38,529 nt of DNA. Source: Geobacteraceae bacterium (GTDB lineage: Bacteria; Desulfobacterota; Desulfuromonadia; Geobacterales; Geobacteraceae). Below the pieces are notes generated by a model. The model saw only the letters and a program-made list of their open reading frames with translations, had not been told where the DNA came from and did not search any database. Position 1 is the stretch's first letter, and each line of letters begins with the position of its first letter. The position numbers were made by a program, and so were the translations under genes. Location of the stretch: positions 1 through 38,529 of the forward strand of contig JAMXLF010000044.1 of NCBI GenBank assembly GCA_024281055.1. Direction: 5' to 3'. This document shows positions 34,951 to 38,529 of this stretch, piece by piece.

Positions 34951-35397
34951 ATGGCACGGAGAGTATTCTTCAGTTTTCATTACCAGCGCGACATTTGGAG
35001 AGTTAACCAGATTCGGAACATTCCGGAAATCACGGGATGTGCGGCAGCCGGCTTTCAGGACGCATCCTTGTGGGAAGAGGCGAAGAAGAAAGGCGACGCC
35101 GAAATCAAGAAGATGATTGACAAAGCCCTCGAAAACACGTCTGTCACCGTCGTTTTCATCGGTAATAAAACCGCGGGCAGAAAATATATCAATTACGAAA
35201 TCGAGCAATCAATCGCCCGGGGCAATGGTATCGTCGGCATCCAGATACACCATCTGAAGAACAAGGATAGCGAAACCGATGATGCTGGCGCAACGCCGGC
35301 AAAACTGTCAAATGGCGGCTACAAGGTCTACAAGTACGTGGATTCTGAAAAACTGGCTGCAAGGATAGAGGAAGCCGCCAAAGCAGCGGGGAAATAG
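34951..35397 (+). CDS. thsB1: ThsB1: TIR-like (DUF1863) Thoeris sensor/signal synthase
   Basis: The 148-residue TIR-like domain begins ARRVFFSFHYQRDIWR, the DUF1863 opening with a flavodoxin-like first strand. Next come VFIGNKTAGRKYINYEI, where E83 is the probable catalytic glutamate, and GIVGIQIHHLKN. In Thoeris, ThsB recognises infection and makes an ADP-ribose-derived cyclic signal from NAD+ that activates ThsA. ATG 34951 has AGGAGG upstream and starts 2 bp after thsA. It is short compared with the usual 180-200 residues and ends soon after the last helix (EEAAKAAGK), with no tail. Confidence 0.9.
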   Translation: MARRVFFSFHYQRDIWRVNQIRNIPEITGCAAAGFQDASLWEEAKKKGDAEIKKMIDKALENTSVTVVFIGNKTAGRKYINYEIEQSIARGNGIVGIQIHHLKNKDSETDDAGATPAKLSNGGYKVYKYVDSEKLAARIEEAAKAAGK

Positions 35398-35437
35398 ATG
35401 CGCAGTCTGGTTCTTTCCAACAAAAGGAGATTTTGAG

Positions 35438-36028
35438 ATGCCAAAGAGACAAGTGTTCTACAGCTTCCATTTCGACAACGATGTGATGCGGGTGCAGCAG
35501 GTCAGAAACATGGGTGCGTTGGAAGGAAACGAGCCTGTTTCGGCCAACGACTGGGAAGAGGTCAAGAAAAAAGGGGACGCATCAATTAAGAAATGGATTG
35601 AGGACAACATGTCCTATCGGTCCTGCGTTGTTGTCCTTGTCGGGGAAGAAACGGCAAACCGGAAATGGTGCAAATACGAGATTGAAAAGGCCTGGAAAGA
35701 CGGCAAGGGGCTCGTTGGTATATACATCCACAACCTGAACTGCCCGAACAATGGTAAATCCAAGAAAGGCCAGAACCCCTTCGAGCAATTCGAAATCGAA
35801 GATGGCTCCAAAATGTCGACCGTTGTTAAGTGTCACAACCCGGACAGTTCTGACGCGTATAACGACATCAAGGAAAACATCGAAACCTGGATAGAAGATG
35901 CCATTACGGCAAGAAAGAGTGGAGGGGGAGAAAACGCTGCCTGCCTCGTCAATCTGATTTCCGAGAAGAGCGATCCTGGCGCTGTCGAAAAGCGCGGCGG
36001 AGGTCGCTACGGCCAGCGCTTTGCTTGA
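35438..36028 (+). CDS. thsB2: ThsB2: second TIR-like Thoeris protein with a Gly-rich C-terminal tail
   Basis: A 196-residue paralogue of ThsB1: PKRQVFYSFHFDNDVMR, VVVLVGEETANRKWCKYEI (probable catalytic E81), GLVGIYIHNLN. An AAAGGAG precedes ATG 35438, 40 bp after thsB1. Multiple ThsB copies with one ThsA are known and may sense different phages. The folded domain should end near WIEDAITARK (residue 160). A flexible tail follows, with SGGGEN, EKRGGGRYGQ and a final Phe-Ala. Such a tail, absent from ThsB1, recalls the C-termini of type II CBASS nucleotidyltransferases that are activated by Cap2. The last 8 bases overlap the next gene. Confidence 0.9.
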   Translation: MPKRQVFYSFHFDNDVMRVQQVRNMGALEGNEPVSANDWEEVKKKGDASIKKWIEDNMSYRSCVVVLVGEETANRKWCKYEIEKAWKDGKGLVGIYIHNLNCPNNGKSKKGQNPFEQFEIEDGSKMSTVVKCHNPDSSDAYNDIKENIETWIEDAITARKSGGGENAACLVNLISEKSDPGAVEKRGGGRYGQRFA

Positions 36029-37814
36029 AGCTCACCACATACGAGGGATTGAGAGACTGGCGGCGCTCGTCTCTCAATTCCCTCGCTGGCGGTGCCTGAC
36101 AGAAAAGGAGCTGAAAGCATATCCGTTAAGTTTCGTCAGGGGCTGGGAATTACCAGGCCTTTGTCATGACCCGGCGCGGCATCTGCGCCTGATGGTTGAT
36201 GCGGACTTCCCTTTCTCGCCGCCGCGGGTCGCGATCTTTCCTTCTCCGCCTGTGCTCACCTGGCCAAATCTCGAAGAAGCTGGCATCCTGTGTGTATTCC
36301 AGGAGAGCGCCGCCACATCGACGGAAAAGGTAGATTCTGTTGCGCTGGAACTGCTCAAAGATGCTCAGTTCCTCATCAATGAATGTACTGCCGGTAACGG
36401 GCGTGAGCGCTTCGAGGATGAGTTCGTCAGCTACTGGGACCGATGGCCTCGCAAAACCAAGCGCTTTATTTCTCTTTGTGACGCAGCTGGGCCGACGCGC
36501 TGGGTGTATGCCTGCAGCCAGAATGCGTTCACCATTGTTGCCGAAACCGAAGAGGCTATTAAGTCCTGGTTATCGAACTGTTACGGCAAGAAGTTAAGTC
36601 CTACAGCCGAAAAGATTCCTTTTATACTTCTGGACAGGCCGCTGCATCCTGAAGAGTACCCGAAATTCGTCGCCAACCTTTTCTGTGTAATCCACGAGAA
36701 CGCAGATGCGAACAGAATCGTCCAGGAATACCTCTTTTCCGGCGCTTCCAGTCGAATGAAAGTTATGTTGGGTTTCCCTGGCCGTAACGGTTTTGCTTTT
36801 GCCGGGCTGGTGCTTCCGCCACATGATAGTTCCGCTATCCATAAGCGTCCTCCGCGGACGCCGATGGAAAAGCTGGGAGTCGGGTTCCGCAATGGCAAGA
36901 TGCGGCCGGACATACTCTTGCAGCGATATTGTCTCGTTCCCTTGAAGGGAGCCATGGTTCAACGTTGTGACCCATTGTGGGTCCATGGTCGTGGCCATAA
37001 CCCGGACACAGGTACCCTTATGCAAAAGACGGTTGTCATGATAGGCACAGGTTCTCTCGGGAGCGGTGTTGTCGAGCTTCTGGCGAAGATGGGGACCGGA
37101 AAGGTTATCCTCGTCGACCCCGAGAATCTACAGCCTGAAAACGCCAGTCGCCATTCTCTGGGCGTCAGCCCCGTACCCGTGGCGAAAGTCATTGAAATGG
37201 CAAAGAGTCTCCGGCAAAGGTTTCCGCATCTGGAATTCGTTCCTCATGTGATGGGCTGGAATCGCCTTTACAACAGGACACCGCAGGTCCTTACGGCCGC
37301 CGATTTAATCATCTCCACGGTCGGTAGTTGGACTGCGGAAGGCCCGCTCAACGTCATTGCAAAGGGGGCGCCCGGCTTTCCACCAGTTCTGTTCGGTTGG
37401 CTTGAGGAACATGCATCGGCCGGCCATGCCATCGCCATCTTCGGAGGCCGCGGGTGTCTGCATTGCATGATAAACCATCGCGGTCAGGTCAAAAGCCCGG
37501 TAACGAAATGGCCTGAAGAAGGGACATTACTGCAAATTCCGATGTGCGGTGGGCTGTTTCAGCCTTATGGCGCCATTGAGCTTTCCCATGTTCAGGCGCT
37601 TGTGGCGGACCTTGCTGCCGATATCCTTCTGGATCGGATAGCAAGGACAGCGCATCGCGTCTGGATTGGCCAGCATAAGCTTCTTGCCCCCGGCGGGGGG
37701 CAGTGGAACCGGGACTGGACCGACTTGCACGGGGACCCCGGCGATGGCGGGAGAATGATGGAAGTGCCGTTTCGTCATGACCCGGCATGCCCTGTTTGCA
37801 AGGAGCTCAAGTGA
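36021..37814 (+). CDS. E2-E1 fusion protein, Cap2-like ubiquitin-type conjugation enzyme
   Basis: The 597-residue protein joins two eukaryote-like activities. Residues 1-135 are an E2/UBC domain with FPFSPPRVAIFP, WPNLEEAGILC and the active cysteine C91. Residues 335-560 are an adenylating E1/ThiF domain with GTGSLGS (342-348), VILVDPENL and a probable catalytic C509 in MCGG. CxxC pairs at 479/482 and 590/593 look like the structural zinc site. In type II CBASS, Cap2 of this layout joins the C-terminus of the signal synthase to other molecules. Here the neighbours are ThsA/ThsB, with no CD-NTase. The start is unusual: TTG at 36021, 8 bases inside thsB2, with GGAGG at 35999-36003; a CTG at 35976 is an alternative. 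It is coupled to the next gene by a GTGA overlap. Confidence 0.9.
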   Translation: MLEAHHIRGIERLAALVSQFPRWRCLTEKELKAYPLSFVRGWELPGLCHDPARHLRLMVDADFPFSPPRVAIFPSPPVLTWPNLEEAGILCVFQESAATSTEKVDSVALELLKDAQFLINECTAGNGRERFEDEFVSYWDRWPRKTKRFISLCDAAGPTRWVYACSQNAFTIVAETEEAIKSWLSNCYGKKLSPTAEKIPFILLDRPLHPEEYPKFVANLFCVIHENADANRIVQEYLFSGASSRMKVMLGFPGRNGFAFAGLVLPPHDSSAIHKRPPRTPMEKLGVGFRNGKMRPDILLQRYCLVPLKGAMVQRCDPLWVHGRGHNPDTGTLMQKTVVMIGTGSLGSGVVELLAKMGTGKVILVDPENLQPENASRHSLGVSPVPVAKVIEMAKSLRQRFPHLEFVPHVMGWNRLYNRTPQVLTAADLIISTVGSWTAEGPLNVIAKGAPGFPPVLFGWLEEHASAGHAIAIFGGRGCLHCMINHRGQVKSPVTKWPEEGTLLQIPMCGGLFQPYGAIELSHVQALVADLAADILLDRIARTAHRVWIGQHKLLAPGGGQWNRDWTDLHGDPGDGGRMMEVPFRHDPACPVCKELK

Positions 37815-38284
37815 CGCTTACCTATCGAATGGAACCAGGGGGGCCGGCGATTGTTCTGACAGAAGCGGTCGTCGAAACGATGCTGAGGCACCGCCAAGTT
37901 GGGCCAAAAGACAAGGAGGCAGGCGGGCAACTCTTCGCTCGCTTTGAAGGCAAAGATACTATTATTGTCGAAGCAACTGAGCCGAAGATCTCTGACAATA
38001 GGAAGAGATATTGGTTCGAGCCGAACAAGTGGTTGCAGAGACAAGAAATCAAGGCCAAGCACAAGTGCGGTGAGCATTTTGTTGGAGACTGGCATACCCA
38101 TCCACAGCCCATTCCATCACCATCTTCGGATGACCTTCACAGCATCGCAGAATGTTACCGTGAATCACGACATGAACTCAAAGCATTTCTGATGGTAATA
38201 GTCGGGACGACAGAACCGCCAGAAGGTATCCTTGTTTGCATGGTGGATAAGCAAGGGGTGAAACCTCTGATATATTATCCATGA
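37811..38284 (+). CDS. JAB/JAMM metallopeptidase, Cap3-like deconjugase
   Basis: The 157-residue protein has the complete JAMM zinc motif: E36 in KEAGGQLF, H95-x-H97 in DWHTHP, then S105 and D108 in SPSSDD. Enzymes of this type cut isopeptide or peptide bonds after ubiquitin-like C-termini; Cap3 reverses Cap2 conjugation in type II CBASS. I chose GTG 37811 over ATG 37787. It overlaps the stop of the E2-E1 gene as GTGA and has AAGGAG at 37800-37805, while the ATG would lie inside the upstream gene without a site. It is the last gene of the operon, with a terminator about 90 bp later. There are no transmembrane segments. Confidence 0.9.
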   Translation: MTLTYRMEPGGPAIVLTEAVVETMLRHRQVGPKDKEAGGQLFARFEGKDTIIVEATEPKISDNRKRYWFEPNKWLQRQEIKAKHKCGEHFVGDWHTHPQPIPSPSSDDLHSIAECYRESRHELKAFLMVIVGTTEPPEGILVCMVDKQGVKPLIYYP

Positions 38285-38347
38285 TTATTGGGCTCAATCG
38301 CTTCAAATAATGTCGCAAGAATCCCAACACTTATAAGGCCCCCGTCT

Positions 38348-38391
38348 GTCAAGGGCAAAAATAAGCCCTGACGATTTTGAATCGTTTTTTT
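38348..38391 (+). terminator. Terminator of the Thoeris-conjugation operon
   Basis: A hairpin (GTCA...GGGC with GCCC-TGAC, 38348-38372) is followed by a second 5-bp stem (38372-38376 with 38380-38384) directly before a run of seven T (38385-38391). It lies about 65-105 bp after the JAB stop. Confidence 0.5.
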
Positions 38392-38502
38392 GAATGAATC
38401 GAATCAGCAGCTTCCCTGTTCTGACTTCATTTCGAAACTATCAGAGTCAGGCTCTTTCCAGATTGGGAAAGGTCCTGCACCAAACACCTATCGAGGTTCA
38501 CA

Positions 38503-38528
38503 CCGCTGCGAGTACTGCATTGCAGCGG
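38503..38528. repeat. Inverted repeat at the window end
   Basis: CCGCTGC (38503-38509) and GCAGCGG (38522-38528) pair across 12 bases. The feature is cut by the window end, so its size and nature are unknown. The remaining DNA from 38392 holds no gene. Confidence 0.4.
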
Positions 38529-38529
38529 C

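Larger units (their letters stand above)
19765..38529. mobile_element. Genomic island or integrative element, left end at tRNA-Gly
   Basis: The character of the sequence changes at the tRNA 3' end. After it come a tyrosine recombinase, AlpA-like and KfrA-like regulators, a ribbon-helix-helix protein, many orphan genes, pseudogenes, an IS and an antiphage operon, with no housekeeping gene to the window end. I found no second copy of the tRNA 3' end inside the window, so the right boundary must lie beyond 38529 or has been lost. The IS and defence operon could also belong to a separate later insertion. Confidence 0.65.

Noticed and set aside
33509-38284. Reading the operon as ordinary type II CBASS
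   Set aside because: No CD-NTase (no GS-x-DxD nucleotidyltransferase) is encoded; the synthase-type proteins are TIR-like DUF1863 and the effector is SIR2-SLOG.

Overview
The window looks like chromosome of a Geobacter-type Desulfuromonadota (formerly deltaproteobacterial) metal reducer. The evidence is a secreted octaheme c-type cytochrome next to an outer-membrane porin, a chemotaxis gene tail, and a housekeeping set (leuS, lptE, holA, rpsT, miaB, guaB, guaA, gph, a CCA-family enzyme) with GC-rich codon use. Genus and species are inferred from gene content, not from a database match.

Region 1 (1-19764) is conserved chromosome. The end of a chemotaxis cluster (cheB C-terminus, a GAF/coiled-coil protein, a single-domain response regulator) is followed by leuS-lptE-holA. 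rpsT converges on holA across a shared terminator. A minus-strand group follows: an outer-membrane porin, a small exported protein and an octaheme cytochrome. Next come miaB, a bifunctional-nuclease-family gene, an M42 aminopeptidase, guaB-guaA, gph, a tRNA nucleotidyltransferase-family gene and tRNA-Gly(CCC). Palindromic repeats of a REP type sit in several of the gaps.

Region 2 (19765-31316) starts right after the tRNA and reads as an integrated mobile element. It holds an AlpA-like regulator, a KfrA-like coiled-coil DNA-binding protein preceded by a near-perfect 51-bp palindrome, a tyrosine recombinase, a ribbon-helix-helix protein, and several small genes of unknown function that have strong ribosome-binding sites and often their own terminators. 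Decay is visible: one gene has an in-frame amber codon, a paralogue of an intact gene is broken by two frameshifts and a stop, and about 2 kb (23442-25472) has no convincing gene. A complete IS5-family element (31317-32658) with imperfect terminal repeats and a 4-bp target duplication follows.

Region 3 (33294-38391) is the most interesting part. It is a compact plus-strand operon: a SIR2-SLOG protein of ThsA type, two TIR-like (DUF1863) proteins of ThsB type, an E2-E1 (UBC-ThiF) fusion and a JAB/JAMM peptidase. The first three genes make a type I Thoeris antiphage system, in which ThsB senses infection and makes a cyclic ADP-ribose-type signal, and ThsA binds it through SLOG and destroys NAD+ through SIR2. 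The last two genes have the architecture of Cap2 and Cap3, the ubiquitin-like conjugation and deconjugation pair known from type II CBASS. No CD-NTase is present in the window. The spacing (2-bp gap, 40-bp gap, 8-bp overlap, 4-bp overlap) and a terminator after the JAB gene argue for one transcription unit. My main proposal is a hybrid in which a ubiquitin-like conjugation module acts on a Thoeris TIR protein. ThsB2 carries a Gly-rich C-terminal tail ending in Phe-Ala that ThsB1 lacks, which makes it the candidate substrate. This is inference from architecture and needs experimental proof.
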